This document shows, in pieces, positions 34,591 to 44,626 of a DNA stretch of 64,000 nt; positions within the stretch are counted from its first letter, which is position 1, and every line of letters starts with the position of its first letter. The position numbers and the translations under genes were made by a program. The stretch comes from Frondihabitans sp. Leaf304 (GTDB taxonomy: Bacteria; Actinomycetota; Actinomycetes; Actinomycetales; Microbacteriaceae). The notes beneath the pieces are model-generated. The model ran no database searches and had not been told where the DNA came from. It saw nothing but the letters and a program-made list of their open reading frames with translations. Where the stretch lies: contig NZ_LMNV01000003.1 of assembly GCF_001423105.1 (NCBI RefSeq), forward strand, positions 447,502 to 511,501. The letters are read 5' to 3'.

Positions 34591-36158
34591 GCGTGAGCCG
34601 GGGCGAATCGCTGGACGAGCTCGCGCTTGAGCACCTTGCCGCTCGGACCGAGGGGCAGGGCGTCGAGCACGTGCACGACGCGAGGGTACTTGTAGGCCGC
34701 GATCTCTTCGGCGACGAAGGCAATGAGGTCGTCCGGGCTCGTCGTGCTTTCGGGCGCTAGGACGACGGCCGCCTCGATCTCTTGACCGTGGGTCTCGTGG
34801 GGCACACCGAACACGGCGGCCATGCGCACGTCGGGGTGGCTGGCGAGGACTTCTTCTACCTGCCGGGGATACACGTTGTAACCGTTGCGGATGATCATGT
34901 CTTTCGTTCGGTCGACGATGGTGAAGTAGCCGTCGTCGTCTTTGGTGGCGAGGTCGCCCGTGCGGAACCAGCCGTCGACGATCGCCTTCTCGGTGTCGTC
35001 AGGGCGGTTGAGGTAGCCGTTCATGATGTTGTGGCCGCGCACGACGATCTCGCCGATCGAGCCGTTCGGCATGAGCACGATGCTGTCGGAGACGCTGGGG
35101 TCGGCGACCTCGACGTCGACTCCCCAGATGGCCGTGCCGATCGTTCCGGGACGCGGCGTGCGGCCGACGTGGTTGAAGGTCGCGACGGGCGACGTCTCGG
35201 TGAGGCCGTAGCCCTCGTGGATCTCGGCCCCGAAGGTTTCGCGGAACCGGTCGATGATCGCGACGGGAAGCGCGGCACCCCCGGAGATCGCGTATTTGAG
35301 ACTCGGCCGCGACTCGGTGCGGGTCGCCGCGTCGAGCAGAGCCATGTACATCGTGGGGACGCCCATAAAGATGTCGCAGTGCTGCTCGACCATCACCCGG
35401 AGGGCCGTGTCGCCGTCGAACTTCGGCACCATCACCATGGTGGCGCCCGCCCGGAAGGCGACGTTCATGGTGCAGGTCTGGCCGAACGTGTGGAACAGCG
35501 GAAGCGCACCGAGAAGGCGATCGCCGGCCTCGATCTTGAACGTGGAGAGAAGCAAGGCGTTGGTCTGCTCGAGCAGGCTGAAGTGCGACCCCTCGGCGCC
35601 CTTGGGCTGCCCCGTGGTGCCGCTCGTGTACAGGATCGTCGCGGTGTCGAACGGGTCGCGGGGCACGTAGGTGTCGATGGGTTCGGCCGCCTCGGCGAGC
35701 GCCTCGAGGCGATCGAAGCCGGTGACGAGATCGGGCGGTGCCAGCACGGTGACCACGTCGACGCCGGCCAGACCGGCGCCGGGCGCCCCTTCGCCGAGGA
35801 GTGGTGCGGCGCAGACCAACATGGCCGATCCGCTGTCGTGGAGGACGTATTCGATCTCGTGCTGCTTGAGCAGAGCATGGATCGGAACGGCCACGGCCCC
35901 GAGCGAGAGAATCGCGTAGTAGACGCGGGGGAAGTCGGTCACGTTCGGCACGAGCATGGCGACGCGGCTGCCCTCGGTGACGCCCTTGGCACGGAGAGCG
36001 CCGGCGTAGGCGCGGGTCTCGGCCCACAGCTCGGAGTAGGTCGTCTCGGTCGGACCGACGACGACGGCGACCGCATCGGCGTGACGGTCGGCCGACTCTT
36101 TGAGGATGGAAGCGACCGACGCGGTGGCACGAGAGGGGGAGGTGCGGGAACTACTCAT
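34587..36158 (-). CDS. AMP-forming acyl-CoA synthetase in the prp operon
   Basis: 523 residues starting [10 protein letters not shown] behind a GGAGCTCCA site. It has the AMP-binding P-loop [15 protein letters not shown] near residue 180, [30 protein letters not shown], the hinge [17 protein letters not shown] and the catalytic lysine in [12 protein letters not shown]. The architecture is FadD-like rather than acetyl/propionyl-CoA synthetase-like. Leading the methylcitrate operon, it may activate propionate or a longer odd-chain acid that yields propionyl-CoA; this is inferred from context. Confidence 0.9.
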   Translation of the reverse strand: MSSSRTSPSRATASVASILKESADRHADAVAVVVGPTETTYSELWAETRAYAGALRAKGVTEGSRVAMLVPNVTDFPRVYYAILSLGAVAVPIHALLKQHEIEYVLHDSGSAMLVCAAPLLGEGAPGAGLAGVDVVTVLAPPDLVTGFDRLEALAEAAEPIDTYVPRDPFDTATILYTSGTTGQPKGAEGSHFSLLEQTNALLLSTFKIEAGDRLLGALPLFHTFGQTCTMNVAFRAGATMVMVPKFDGDTALRVMVEQHCDIFMGVPTMYMALLDAATRTESRPSLKYAISGGAALPVAIIDRFRETFGAEIHEGYGLTETSPVATFNHVGRTPRPGTIGTAIWGVDVEVADPSVSDSIVLMPNGSIGEIVVRGHNIMNGYLNRPDDTEKAIVDGWFRTGDLATKDDDGYFTIVDRTKDMIIRNGYNVYPRQVEEVLASHPDVRMAAVFGVPHETHGQEIEAAVVLAPESTTSPDDLIAFVAEEIAAYKYPRVVHVLDALPLGPSGKVLKRELVQRFAPAHA

Positions 36159-36301
36159 TGGAGCTCCAATTTCGTCTTCGTTGACGACTCGGGTTCGAGC
36201 GGTGATCACAGCATACGGATCGCTCCTGATCGTCGCGAGCGCCTCATTCGAAATCCCAGATCGCCTCCTGCCAGTCGCTCCATTCCAATCGACAGCACTG
36301 C

Positions 36302-36961
36302 TCAGGGGGTCGAGTCGACGTAGCGACGGTGGGCCCGCGCCACAGCAGACACAGCGGCGTCGACCCGAGGCTGAAGCCACGGCCAGGCGAACCAGACGCC
36401 CACGGCACAGGTCAGGAGCGCGAAGAGCCGCGAGACCCAGAACAGACCGTCGGCCGCGATCTGCACGTCTCTCGGGGCGAGAGCGGCGAGGACGAGGTAC
36501 GGAAGCACGGAGGAGACGACCGCCACGAGAGTGAGCGCGACCAGGCCGTTGCGAGCGCGGGCAGACGCGTCGGGAGCGCGACCAACCAGGATTGCACCAG
36601 CGACGAGAAGAACCAGGGCCGCAAGCTCGACCACCAGGAAGGCCCATGAAAACACCTGAACGGCCGGCGACTCGAACCTCTCGGAGGGCACGCTGCCGAA
36701 GCTCGATGCGATGCCTGTCGCGAGCGAGAGCGAAGCCGCTCCCACCAGTAGCAGCCGCACCGCCCTGCCCGAGCCCAAGGCACCCGCCCTCCCGGGGAGC
36801 CCCAGGGCGAGCACCGCAAGCCCCACCGACCACGCCAGCGCCCCGAGAAGGAAGGCACCTGAGACTCGGCCTGCCCCCAACGAAGCGACGCCTGCCAGGA
36901 ACACCGCCCCGCCGCCGACGAGGGCCACGACCGGATCCGCTTTCAGCTCCACTGCCTCCAT
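36302..36961 (-). CDS. Hypothetical membrane protein
   Basis: 219 residues from MEAVELKADPVVAL. Six hydrophobic segments (about 10-30, 33-52, 62-80, 95-120, 133-155, 165-190) separated by short charged loops; the C-terminus is cytoplasmic and basic (ARAHRRYVDS). I recognise no family motif. A longer frame reaches upstream through the neighbouring gene and is not preferred. It sits between the prp operon and the paralogous small-protein pair on the same strand. Confidence 0.65.
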   Translation of the reverse strand: MEAVELKADPVVALVGGGAVFLAGVASLGAGRVSGAFLLGALAWSVGLAVLALGLPGRAGALGSGRAVRLLLVGAASLSLATGIASSFGSVPSERFESPAVQVFSWAFLVVELAALVLLVAGAILVGRAPDASARARNGLVALTLVAVVSSVLPYLVLAALAPRDVQIAADGLFWVSRLFALLTCAVGVWFAWPWLQPRVDAAVSAVARAHRRYVDSTP

Positions 36962-37005
36962 GCGCGCCAGCCTGGCATGAATATCGCGTATCGGCGACCC
37001 CCGGC

Positions 37006-37488
37006 CTACCCCGCCCTCTTCCGCAACCGCAGGAGCGCGAAGGGCTCCCCCAGCATCTGACTCTGCATCAGGTCGTCTAGACGACGGCCGTCTTCCGACC
37101 GGATGAACCGCCTCGCGCTCTTCTTGCGCACCGGGTCGGCACTCCGGGCATCCCATGCGCTGTCGAGAGCGCGCTCCAGCAGGTCGGCCTGGGCATGGTC
37201 GCCCGCCAGGCGCAGCCCGACCAGATGCCGACGAGCGGCGGCGAGTTCGTCTCGGAAGCGAGCCTCGTCGAGACCTCGGTAGCCGCCCGAGCGTTCGCGC
37301 GTGACGAAGTCGTTGCGCACGAGATTCTCGAGCACCTCCCGTGCGTGCGAGGTCGGGATGCCGAGCCGGCCGGCCGTCCGCTGCGTGAGGTCTTTCTCGC
37401 TGGTCACGCCGGTGAGGAGCAGGTCGAGCAGGTGCAAGACGGCGGGGCTGAGCAGGAGGATCAGGGCCCGTCGGTCGGGCGACATCAT
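37006..37488 (-). CDS. Small HTH-like protein, paralogue of the upstream gene
   Basis: 160 residues. It aligns along its whole length with the preceding gene product: LLDLLLTGVTSEKDLTQRTA / LDLVHEGLTSEAEIAARAAE, LENLVRNDFVTR / LDGLIGVGYIGR, and LDSAWDARSADPVRK / LDAAWNTRSADPAKR. The N-terminal half looks like a winged helix in which helix pairs are followed by a beta wing; no catalytic motif is seen. The ATG overlaps the upstream stop (ATGA). The function may be transcriptional regulation, which is uncertain. Confidence 0.72.
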   Translation of the reverse strand: MMSPDRRALILLLSPAVLHLLDLLLTGVTSEKDLTQRTAGRLGIPTSHAREVLENLVRNDFVTRERSGGYRGLDEARFRDELAAARRHLVGLRLAGDHAQADLLERALDSAWDARSADPVRKKSARRFIRSEDGRRLDDLMQSQMLGEPFALLRLRKRAG

Positions 37489-37988
37489 CACGCGCGCGCC
37501 CCCTCGGCTACTCCGACCGCCGAGACGTGCCCGAGACTCCGGGCCTCGAGCCTCGCGGCGTGCCGACGACCCGCCGCCGACGCGCGAAACTGCGCCGCGC
37601 TGAGCCGTTTCGCCGGATCGGCGCTGCGGGTGTTCCAGGCGGCGTCCAAGGCCACGAGGATGTCGTCGACCTGGCGCCCCTCCCCCTTCGATCGCAGCCA
37701 TTCCAGCTGATCCATCGCCTTCTCGAAATGCGCGGCGAAGTCGTCGAGCCCGAGATCGGCGATCTCGGTGAGACCGGCCCGCCCGATGTACCCGACGCCG
37801 ATCAGCCCGTCGAGCACCGCGGCGGCGTGCTCGACCGTGACGCCGATGCGCTCGGCGGCACGAGCGGCTATCTCGGCCTCGGAGGTGAGGCCCTCGTGCA
37901 CGAGGTCGAGACAGTAGACGCAGACGGGATCGGTGAAGACGATGAGGGCTTGAACGCCCTCCGAGCTGAAGTCGAACGAAGAAGTCAT
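37488..37988 (-). CDS. Small HTH-like protein, first of a tandem paralogous pair
   Basis: 166 residues. About 20 residues in, FTDPVCVYCLDLVHEG carries two cysteines absent from its paralogue. The winged-helix-like part is SEAEIAARAAERIGVTVEHA and the C-terminal block is LDAAWNTRSADPAKRLSAAQ, shared with the next gene. Translational coupling to that gene and their similarity suggest a recent duplication and perhaps a heterodimer. No family is recognised with certainty. Confidence 0.72.
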   Translation of the reverse strand: MTSSFDFSSEGVQALIVFTDPVCVYCLDLVHEGLTSEAEIAARAAERIGVTVEHAAAVLDGLIGVGYIGRAGLTEIADLGLDDFAAHFEKAMDQLEWLRSKGEGRQVDDILVALDAAWNTRSADPAKRLSAAQFRASAAGRRHAARLEARSLGHVSAVGVAEGARA

Positions 37989-38084
37989 GCGACGAGGATG
38001 GCAACCCGGGCGACTCCCCCGCTGGCCCCGGCCACCACCCTGTGGATAACTCCTCGCCGACCCGCGCGGTAAGCTGGAGGGCTC

Positions 38085-41000
38085 ATGATTCCTGCCATCA
38101 CCTTCCCCCCGGAGCTGCCGATCTCGCAGCGACGCGACGACATCGCGGCTGCCATTCGCGACAATCAGGTCGTCATCGTGGCGGGTGCGACAGGCTCGGG
38201 CAAGACCACGCAGCTGCCCAAGATCTGCCTCGACCTCGGTCGCGAGATGATCGGCCACACTCAGCCGCGCCGTATCGCCGCCCGCACGGTCGCGGAGCGC
38301 ATCGCCGACGAGCTCGGCAGCGAGATGGGCGACCTCGTCGGCTACCAGGTCCGGTTCACCGACCATGTCAGCGACGCGACCCGCATCAAGCTGATGACCG
38401 ACGGGATCCTTCTCAACGAGATCCACTTCGACCGTGACCTCACCAAATACGACACGATCATCATCGACGAGGCGCACGAGCGCAGCCTCACGATCGACTT
38501 CCTGATCGGCTATCTCAAGCAGCTCCTGCCCCGCCGCCCCGATCTCAAGCTGATCATCACGAGCGCGACGATCGACCCGGAGTCGTTCTCGAAGCACTTC
38601 GACGGCGCCCCCATCATCGAGGTCTCGGGCCGCACCTATCCGGTCGAGGTGCGCTACCGCCCGTTGGTCGCCGATGAGGTCAGTGCTGACGGCGAAACCG
38701 AAGGATCCAGCACCGACCCCGATGACCTCGACGCCCGGGGCGACCGACCGGCCCGAGCCGACGACCGCGACTACCTTCAGGGCATCAACGACGGCCTCGA
38801 CGAGCTGGCCCGCGAGAGCTCCGGCGACGTGCTCGTCTTCCTCTCGGGCGAGAACGAGATCCGCGACGCCGAGGAGTCGATCCGCGGCCGCAACCTGCCC
38901 TTCACCGAGGTGCTTCCCCTCTACGGCCGGCTGAGCGCGGCCGACCAGCACCGCGTCTTCGAGACGAGTCGCACACCGGGAACACGTCGGCGCATCGTCC
39001 TCGCCACCAACGTCGCCGAGACGAGCCTCACCGTGCCCGGCATCCGCTACGTCATCGACGCCGGCACCGCGCGCATCAGCCGGTACTCGACCCGGGCAAA
39101 GGTGCAGCGCCTGCCCATCGAGGCGATCTCGCAGGCGAGCGCCAACCAGCGATCCGGCCGCTCCGGCCGCACGAGCGACGGCATCGCGATCCGTCTTTAC
39201 TCCGAGCAGGATTTCGAGAAGCGACCGGAGTTCACCGAGCCCGAGATCCTGCGCACCAACCTGGCTGCGGTCATCCTCCAGATGATCTCGCTCGGCCTCG
39301 GCGCGATCGAGAAGTTCCCCTTCTTGCAGCCGCCCGACTCGCGCGGCATCAAAGACGGCGTCGACCTGCTGCGCGAACTGCGCGCCGTCGAGTCGCGGGG
39401 TGCGACCGACGAGCCGCGGATCACCCGGCTCGGCCACCAGATCACGCGCCTGCCGATCGACCCCCGTCTCGCGCGCATGGTGCTCGAGTCGAAGCAGCAC
39501 GGCACCACCCGCGAGGTCATGGCCATCGTCGCAGGGCTCAGCATCCAAGATCCGCGCGAGCGTCCGCTCGAACGCCGCGCCCAGGCCGACCAGCAGCACG
39601 CTCGGTTCACCGATCCGTCGGGTGACTTTCTCAGCCTGCTCAACCTTTGGAACTACCTCGAGGAGCAACAGAAAGATCTCGGCTCAAGTGCGTTCCGCCG
39701 CCTGTGCAAGGCCGAATACCTCAACTACCTCCGCATCCGCGAGTGGCAAGACGTCTACCGGCAGCTCGTGCGCGCTTCGAAGAACCTCGGGCTCCACGTC
39801 GGCGAGCCGAGCGCCAACCCCGACGGCGTGCACAAGTCGCTCCTGGCTGGGCTCCTCAGCCAGATCGGCCTGAAAGACCTGCAGAAGAAGGACTACGTCG
39901 GTGCGCGCCAGTCGCGCTTCGTCATCTTCCCCGGATCGGCTCTCGCAAAGAAGCAGCCGAACGCGATCATGGCCGCCGAGCTCGTCGAGACCTCACGCCT
40001 GTTCGCCCGCGTGGCCGGCTCGATCGATCCCGCGTGGGCCGCCCCGATCGCGGGCGACCTGGTCAAGCGGAGCCACTCCGAACCGCACTGGGAGAAGAAG
40101 CAGGGCGCGGTCGTCGCCTTCGAGCGGGTCACGCTCTACGGGGTGCCGATCATCCCGCGCCAGCGTGTCCAGTTCAGCCGCATCGACCCCGTCTACGCCC
40201 GTGAGCTCTTCATCCGGCACGCCCTCGTCGAGGGCGACTGGGAGTCGCACCAGAACTTCCAAGACGCCAACGACCGCCTGATCGACGAGCTGACCGAGCT
40301 GGAGGAGCGCACCCGCCGCCGCGACATCCTGGTCGACGGCGACGCCGCGTTCGAGTTCTACCACCGCCGCATCCCCGCCGATGTCGTCTCGACCCGCTCG
40401 TTCGAGGGCTGGTGGCGTAAGGCCCGTGCCGAGACCCCCGACCTCCTGACCATGCGCGCCGACGACCTCCTCGGCGACGACGAGCCCGAGGTCGACGAAA
40501 AGGCCTACCCGACCACGTGGCGGCAGGGCGACCAGGCCCTGACCCTCCGCTATCGCTTCGAGCCGGGCTCGCACGACGACGGCGTGACCGTGCTCGTGCC
40601 GCTACCCCTGCTGGCATCGCTCAAACCGGTCGGCTTCGACTGGCAGGTGCCGGCGTTCCGCGACGAGCTCGTGACCGCGCTCATCAAGTCGCTGCCGAAG
40701 CAGCTGCGCAAGAGCGTGGTTCCTGCAGGCGACTGGGCTGCGAAGATCACCGCAGAATTGCCTGACGAACCGCAGGATCCTTCGGTCCCGTTCACAGCCA
40801 CCGTCGCGGGCGTCATCAAGCGGCTCACCTACGCACCCGTAGCTGAGACCGACTTCGATGTGTCGCGCGTGCCCGCTCACCTGCGCATGACGTTCGCGGT
40901 GGTCGACGAGAAGGGGCGAGTCGTCGGGATCGACAAAGAGCTCGGCGCGCTGCAGCGCTCCCTCGCCGCCGACACGCGCCGCAGTGTGGCCCGGGCGACC

Positions 41001-41903
41001 GAGACCGCTCCCGCCTCTCGGGTGACGATCCAGCGCGACGGCATCACGAAGTGGGACTTCGACGACCTGCCCGCCTTCGTCGACACCAAGCACGGCGACA
41101 CGACGATCCGCGCCTACCCGGCGCTCGTCGACGATGGCGCGTCGGTGTCGATCCAGCTCATGGCGACGGCGGCCGACCAGGCTCTCGCCACCCCGCGCGG
41201 AGTCCGGCGTCTGCTCATGCTCGGCACCCCGTCTCCTATTGCCTACGTGCAGCAGCACCTGACGAGCGCCGAGAAGCTCATCCTCGCGACGAGCCCGTAC
41301 CAGAACACCGCCGCGCTTTTCGCGGACTGCCTCACGGCGGTCGTCGACGACGTACTGTACCGGGTGAAGCCCGACGGCATCGTCTTCACGAAGAAGGAGT
41401 TCGAGACCGTGCGCGACCGGGTGTCGGGAGCCGTGATGGATCAGATGTTCCAGACCGTGTCGCTCGTCGCCCGCACGCTGACGGCCGCTCGCGACGCCGA
41501 CAAGGCGCTGAAGCAGGCCACGAACATGGCCCTGCTGCCGGCGCTGACCGACGCGCGCGAGCAGCGGTCGCGCCTGCTCTACCCCGGCTTCGTGTCGGCC
41601 ACCGGTATCGCGCAGCTGCAGCGGGTGCCGGTCTACCTCGTCGGCATCCAGCGCCGCGTGACGAAACTGCTCGAGAACCCCGCACGCGACCGCGCCTGGA
41701 TGGTCGAGGTGCAGCAGGCGCAGCAGCGGTACGTGGATGCGGGTGGGGCGTTCCCGCCCGCGGCCTCTGCTCCGGCGCCGCTCGTGCGGGCGCGCTGGAT
41801 GATCGAGGAGTTCCGGCTGTCGCTCTTCGCGCAAGACCTTCGGCCGGCCGAGTCGGTGTCGTTGCAGCGGATCCAGAAGGTGCTCGCGACGGCTTCGGCC
41901 TGA
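38085..41903 (+). CDS. hrpA: ATP-dependent RNA helicase HrpA
   Basis: 1272 residues, full HrpA length. The DEAH helicase core includes Walker A VAGATGSGKTTQLPK near residue 34, QPRRIAARTVAERIA, DEAH in IIIDEAHERSLTIDF, SATIDPESF, and motif VI SANQRSGRSGRTSDGI. Helicase-associated, OB-fold and DUF3418 regions follow to the C-terminus. An acidic/basic insertion (about 190-225) lies between RecA domains. It unwinds RNA; bacterial HrpA acts on stalled or structured mRNAs and ribosomes. A single perfect DnaA-type box (TGTGGATAA, 38041-38049) lies 36 bases upstream. Confidence 0.95.
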   Translation: MIPAITFPPELPISQRRDDIAAAIRDNQVVIVAGATGSGKTTQLPKICLDLGREMIGHTQPRRIAARTVAERIADELGSEMGDLVGYQVRFTDHVSDATRIKLMTDGILLNEIHFDRDLTKYDTIIIDEAHERSLTIDFLIGYLKQLLPRRPDLKLIITSATIDPESFSKHFDGAPIIEVSGRTYPVEVRYRPLVADEVSADGETEGSSTDPDDLDARGDRPARADDRDYLQGINDGLDELARESSGDVLVFLSGENEIRDAEESIRGRNLPFTEVLPLYGRLSAADQHRVFETSRTPGTRRRIVLATNVAETSLTVPGIRYVIDAGTARISRYSTRAKVQRLPIEAISQASANQRSGRSGRTSDGIAIRLYSEQDFEKRPEFTEPEILRTNLAAVILQMISLGLGAIEKFPFLQPPDSRGIKDGVDLLRELRAVESRGATDEPRITRLGHQITRLPIDPRLARMVLESKQHGTTREVMAIVAGLSIQDPRERPLERRAQADQQHARFTDPSGDFLSLLNLWNYLEEQQKDLGSSAFRRLCKAEYLNYLRIREWQDVYRQLVRASKNLGLHVGEPSANPDGVHKSLLAGLLSQIGLKDLQKKDYVGARQSRFVIFPGSALAKKQPNAIMAAELVETSRLFARVAGSIDPAWAAPIAGDLVKRSHSEPHWEKKQGAVVAFERVTLYGVPIIPRQRVQFSRIDPVYARELFIRHALVEGDWESHQNFQDANDRLIDELTELEERTRRRDILVDGDAAFEFYHRRIPADVVSTRSFEGWWRKARAETPDLLTMRADDLLGDDEPEVDEKAYPTTWRQGDQALTLRYRFEPGSHDDGVTVLVPLPLLASLKPVGFDWQVPAFRDELVTALIKSLPKQLRKSVVPAGDWAAKITAELPDEPQDPSVPFTATVAGVIKRLTYAPVAETDFDVSRVPAHLRMTFAVVDEKGRVVGIDKELGALQRSLAADTRRSVARATETAPASRVTIQRDGITKWDFDDLPAFVDTKHGDTTIRAYPALVDDGASVSIQLMATAADQALATPRGVRRLLMLGTPSPIAYVQQHLTSAEKLILATSPYQNTAALFADCLTAVVDDVLYRVKPDGIVFTKKEFETVRDRVSGAVMDQMFQTVSLVARTLTAARDADKALKQATNMALLPALTDAREQRSRLLYPGFVSATGIAQLQRVPVYLVGIQRRVTKLLENPARDRAWMVEVQQAQQRYVDAGGAFPPAASAPAPLVRARWMIEEFRLSLFAQDLRPAESVSLQRIQKVLATASA

Positions 41904-41913
41904 CCCCGCGCTG

Positions 41914-41998
41914 CCGAATTCGAAGGAGATCCGGCCCCGGCGAGACCGATTCATGCCGATCGGCGGGGTGCCAGCCCGGGTTTCTCCTTCGAATTCGG
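41914..41998. repeat. Palindromic element family A, copy 3
   Basis: CCGAATTCGAAGGAGA (41914-41929) and TCTCCTTCGAATTCGG (41983-41998) are perfect 16-bp inverted repeats with a 53-base loop. The element lies 11 bases after the hrpA stop and before the lacI-type gene on the same strand. Compared with copies 1 and 2 the arms carry compensating T-to-C changes (AATTCGAAGG), keeping both arms paired. Confidence 0.88.
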
Positions 41999-42035
41999 AA
42001 CGCGCCGGCCCGCGCCGCCCCGCTAGCCTGGCCGA

Positions 42036-43043
42036 ATGCGCGCAACCGTTCGAGACGTGGCGACCCGGGCCGGGGTAAGCCCGAAGACCGTCTCCAACGT
42101 GGTCAACGGCGTCGTGTTCGTCCGGCCCGAGACGCGCGAGCGGGTTGAGGCCGCCGTCAAAGAGCTCCAGTACGTGCCGAACCTCAGCGCCCGCGGCCTC
42201 CGCAACGGGCGCACCGGCGCGATCGCACTCGCGTTCCCCGACCTCGGCACCATGTACACCGCCGAGATGCTGCACTGGTTCGTCGAGGTAGCCCACGAGT
42301 TGGGCTGGGCCGTGCAGCTCGAAGAGACCGGTCGGCGCCCCGAGCGCGAGCGCGAGCTGCTGTCGCGGGGCCGGGAGCACCTCGTCGACGGCCTCGTGCT
42401 CAACCCGGTCACCCTGGAGGCCAGCGCCATCGTGGGTGCCGACTCGCTCCCGCCGGTGGTGGTGATCGGCGAGGTCGAACAGACCCTCGTCGACCAGGTG
42501 TCGGTCGACTCGATCTCCGCCGCGCGTGACATGACCGCGTACCTGCTGAGCCTGGGGCACCGCCGCATCGCTGCGGTGGGAGCCGTGGGGCCGGCGTTCA
42601 ACAGCGCCTCTAATCGACAGCGAACCGAGGGATACCGGCAGGCGATCGCAGCAGCCGGGCTTCCGACGGATCCTTCGCTCGAGCTCTCGGGCGAGTGGTC
42701 GCCCGAGTCGGGCCGTCACATGGTGCTCGAGGCGCTCGACCGCGGGCTCGACGTCGACGCCTTCTTCTGCTTCACCGACTCGATGGCCCTCGGGGCGCTG
42801 TCGGCACTGGCCTCCCGTGGCATCAGCGTGCCGGGCGACGTCTCGGTGGCGGGCTTTGACGACATCGCCGACTCGCGGTTCTCGACGCCGCCGCTGACCA
42901 CCGTCACCTTCGACAAGCGGGCCTTCGCCGATCAGACGCTAAGCCTGCTCGCCGCTCGGGTGTCCGACCGGACCCTGGCGCCGCGATACGTCGCGATCCC
43001 GCACGACATCGTGTCGCGGGCGTCGACCCGCACGCGGCACTGA
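42036..43043 (+). CDS. LacI-family transcriptional regulator of the arabinoside locus
   Basis: 335 residues. The LacI helix-turn-helix is MRATVRDVATRAGVSPKTVS with the hinge VNGVVFVRPETRERV. The sugar-binding periplasmic-fold core follows (GRTGAIALAFPDLG without the G1, DAFFCFTDSMALGALSAL, VSVAGFDDIADSRFSTPPLT). Its position just before an ABC importer and arabinofuranosidase suggests it represses them until an arabinose-containing sugar binds. A palindrome TTACAACGATGTAA in the next promoter is a good operator candidate. Confidence 0.92.
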   Translation: MRATVRDVATRAGVSPKTVSNVVNGVVFVRPETRERVEAAVKELQYVPNLSARGLRNGRTGAIALAFPDLGTMYTAEMLHWFVEVAHELGWAVQLEETGRRPERERELLSRGREHLVDGLVLNPVTLEASAIVGADSLPPVVVIGEVEQTLVDQVSVDSISAARDMTAYLLSLGHRRIAAVGAVGPAFNSASNRQRTEGYRQAIAAAGLPTDPSLELSGEWSPESGRHMVLEALDRGLDVDAFFCFTDSMALGALSALASRGISVPGDVSVAGFDDIADSRFSTPPLTTVTFDKRAFADQTLSLLAARVSDRTLAPRYVAIPHDIVSRASTRTRH

Positions 43044-43065
43044 AACCGCCCGCCGGCCGTTCTCA

Positions 43066-43105
43066 GGCTGCATGAGAACCGCCCGCGGGCCGTTCTCATG
43101 CAGCC
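43066..43105. terminator. Strong hairpin after the lacI-type gene
   Basis: GGCTGCATGAGAAC (43066-43079) pairs perfectly with GTTCTCATGCAGCC (43092-43105); the inner CGCCCGCGGGCC is itself nearly self-complementary. It separates the regulator from the importer promoter. Confidence 0.7.
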
Positions 43106-43131
43106 CGCGAGCGACGATTCGCGCAGGGCAC

Positions 43132-43159
43132 TTGACGCAGGGTTACAACGATGTAATAG
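43132..43159 (+). promoter_or_regulatory. Importer promoter with embedded LacI-type operator
   Basis: TTGACG (43132-43137), a 16-base spacer and TAATAG (43154-43159) resemble -35 and -10 boxes. The spacer holds the perfect inverted repeat TTACA-ACGA-TGTAA (43143-43156), overlapping the -10. A repressor bound there would block RNA polymerase. The gene for a LacI-family protein is immediately upstream. Confidence 0.65.
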
Positions 43160-43245
43160 TCGTCACCAGCGCAGCGCGGCGCAGTCGACACTCCCCCCGA
43201 CGGCGGCACCGCAGACTCACGTTGCCCACCGACAAGGAGGTCGAA

Positions 43246-44592
43246 ATGGCACCCCGTCCATCGTCCACGTTCACCCGGCGCAGTCTGCTCACCGCGGGTC
43301 TCGCAACGGCCGGAGCGGTGGCCCTCGCCGGCTGCTCCAGCACCCCGCTCGGCGCGGGCCTCTTCGGCTCGCCACTCAACCCCGAGCAGCTCATCTTCTG
43401 GAACCTGTTCGGCGGCGGAGACGGCAGCCGCATGCAGACCATGGAGGCCGGCTACCGCAAGGCCAACGGCGGCACCAAGTCGCTGCAGGCCACGGTCTTC
43501 GCCTGGGGCAACCCGTACTACTCGAAACTGACCCTCGCCACGGTCGGCAACAAGCCGCCGGATGTCGCGGTCGCCCACCTCACCCGCGCGAAGCCGCTCT
43601 ACGACGGCGACATCCTCGAGCCCATCACCGACGCCGACCTCGCCTCCGTCGGGCTCTCGGCCGACTCGTTCAACGCCAAGTCGTGGGACGCCCAGAAGAC
43701 CGACGGCAAGAACATCGCGATCCCCCTCGACACCCACCCGCTGGTGATGTTCTACAACAGCGACGTGATGAAGAAGGCGGGCCTCCTCGACAGCGACGGC
43801 AAGCTGAAAGACCTCACCGGGCTCGACACCTTCGAGGCAGCTCTCGCGGCCATCAGCAAGGTGACCGGTGGCACGGCGATCACGGTCGCCAACGTCAGCG
43901 AGACCGCGACGCCGTGGCGCGTGTTCCAGACGCTGTACTGGCAGATCACCGGGGCCACCCCCTTCCTCTCCGACAACGGCTCCAAGATCACGGTCAACGA
44001 CGACGCCTACGCGAAGGTCATGGAGCGGATCGCTTCCTGGGTCAAGAAGGGGTGGCTCAACAAGGGCCTCGACTACGCCGGTGCCCAGACTGCGATGTTC
44101 ACGGGCAAGTCCGGTTTCTTCCTCCAGGGAGAGTGGGAGATCACCACGGCCCAGTCGATCAAGGGCCTGAAGTTCGGCATGGTTCCCGTGCCGACCCTGT
44201 TCGACAAGCCGGCCGCGCAGGCCGACTCGCACACGTTCGTGCTCCCCCGCAAAGACCGCACCCCGGCGCAGCGCAAGCAGGCGATGGTCTTCATCAAGTC
44301 GATGCTCGACCAGAGCCAGACCTGGGCGATGGGCGGTCACGTTCCGGCCTACCTGCCGACCCTCGACAGTTCGGCGTACAAGACCCTCGAACCCCAGGCC
44401 GACTACTCGAAGGCGGCCGAAGACGCGGTCTACGACGACCCCGCCTGGTACGGAGGATCCGGCTCGACGTTCGAAGTGACAGTCGGTGCTCAGCTAGCTC
44501 TCGTCCAGCAGCTCTCGAGCTCGCCGCAGGCCGCGCTGTCGGCCATCAAGGGCCAGCTCAAGGTCTACACCAACACCCCCAGCCCGCTGTGA
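43246..44592 (+). CDS. Sugar ABC transporter substrate-binding lipoprotein
   Basis: 448 residues. FTRRSLLTAGLATAGAVALAGC is a signal with twin arginines and a lipobox, so a Tat-exported lipoprotein is likely (cysteine near residue 31). The mature part is an extracellular solute-binding family 1 protein with AVAHLTRAKPLYDGDILEPI and GLKFGMVPVPTLFDKPA. AAGGAGG precedes the ATG. With the two permeases and arabinofuranosidase downstream it should capture arabino-oligosaccharides. No ATPase gene is in the operon, as usual for systems sharing a common MsmK/MsiK ATPase. Confidence 0.92.
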   Translation: MAPRPSSTFTRRSLLTAGLATAGAVALAGCSSTPLGAGLFGSPLNPEQLIFWNLFGGGDGSRMQTMEAGYRKANGGTKSLQATVFAWGNPYYSKLTLATVGNKPPDVAVAHLTRAKPLYDGDILEPITDADLASVGLSADSFNAKSWDAQKTDGKNIAIPLDTHPLVMFYNSDVMKKAGLLDSDGKLKDLTGLDTFEAALAAISKVTGGTAITVANVSETATPWRVFQTLYWQITGATPFLSDNGSKITVNDDAYAKVMERIASWVKKGWLNKGLDYAGAQTAMFTGKSGFFLQGEWEITTAQSIKGLKFGMVPVPTLFDKPAAQADSHTFVLPRKDRTPAQRKQAMVFIKSMLDQSQTWAMGGHVPAYLPTLDSSAYKTLEPQADYSKAAEDAVYDDPAWYGGSGSTFEVTVGAQLALVQQLSSSPQAALSAIKGQLKVYTNTPSPL

Positions 44593-44626
44593 TTCCCCGC
44601 ACCCCGACCCCAGGAGGTACAACGTC

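Noticed and set aside
40602-42719. A 705-codon minus-strand frame over hrpA and the lacI-type gene
   Set aside because: Antisense shadow; both + strand genes have full family motifs, and the frame crosses a non-coding repeat.
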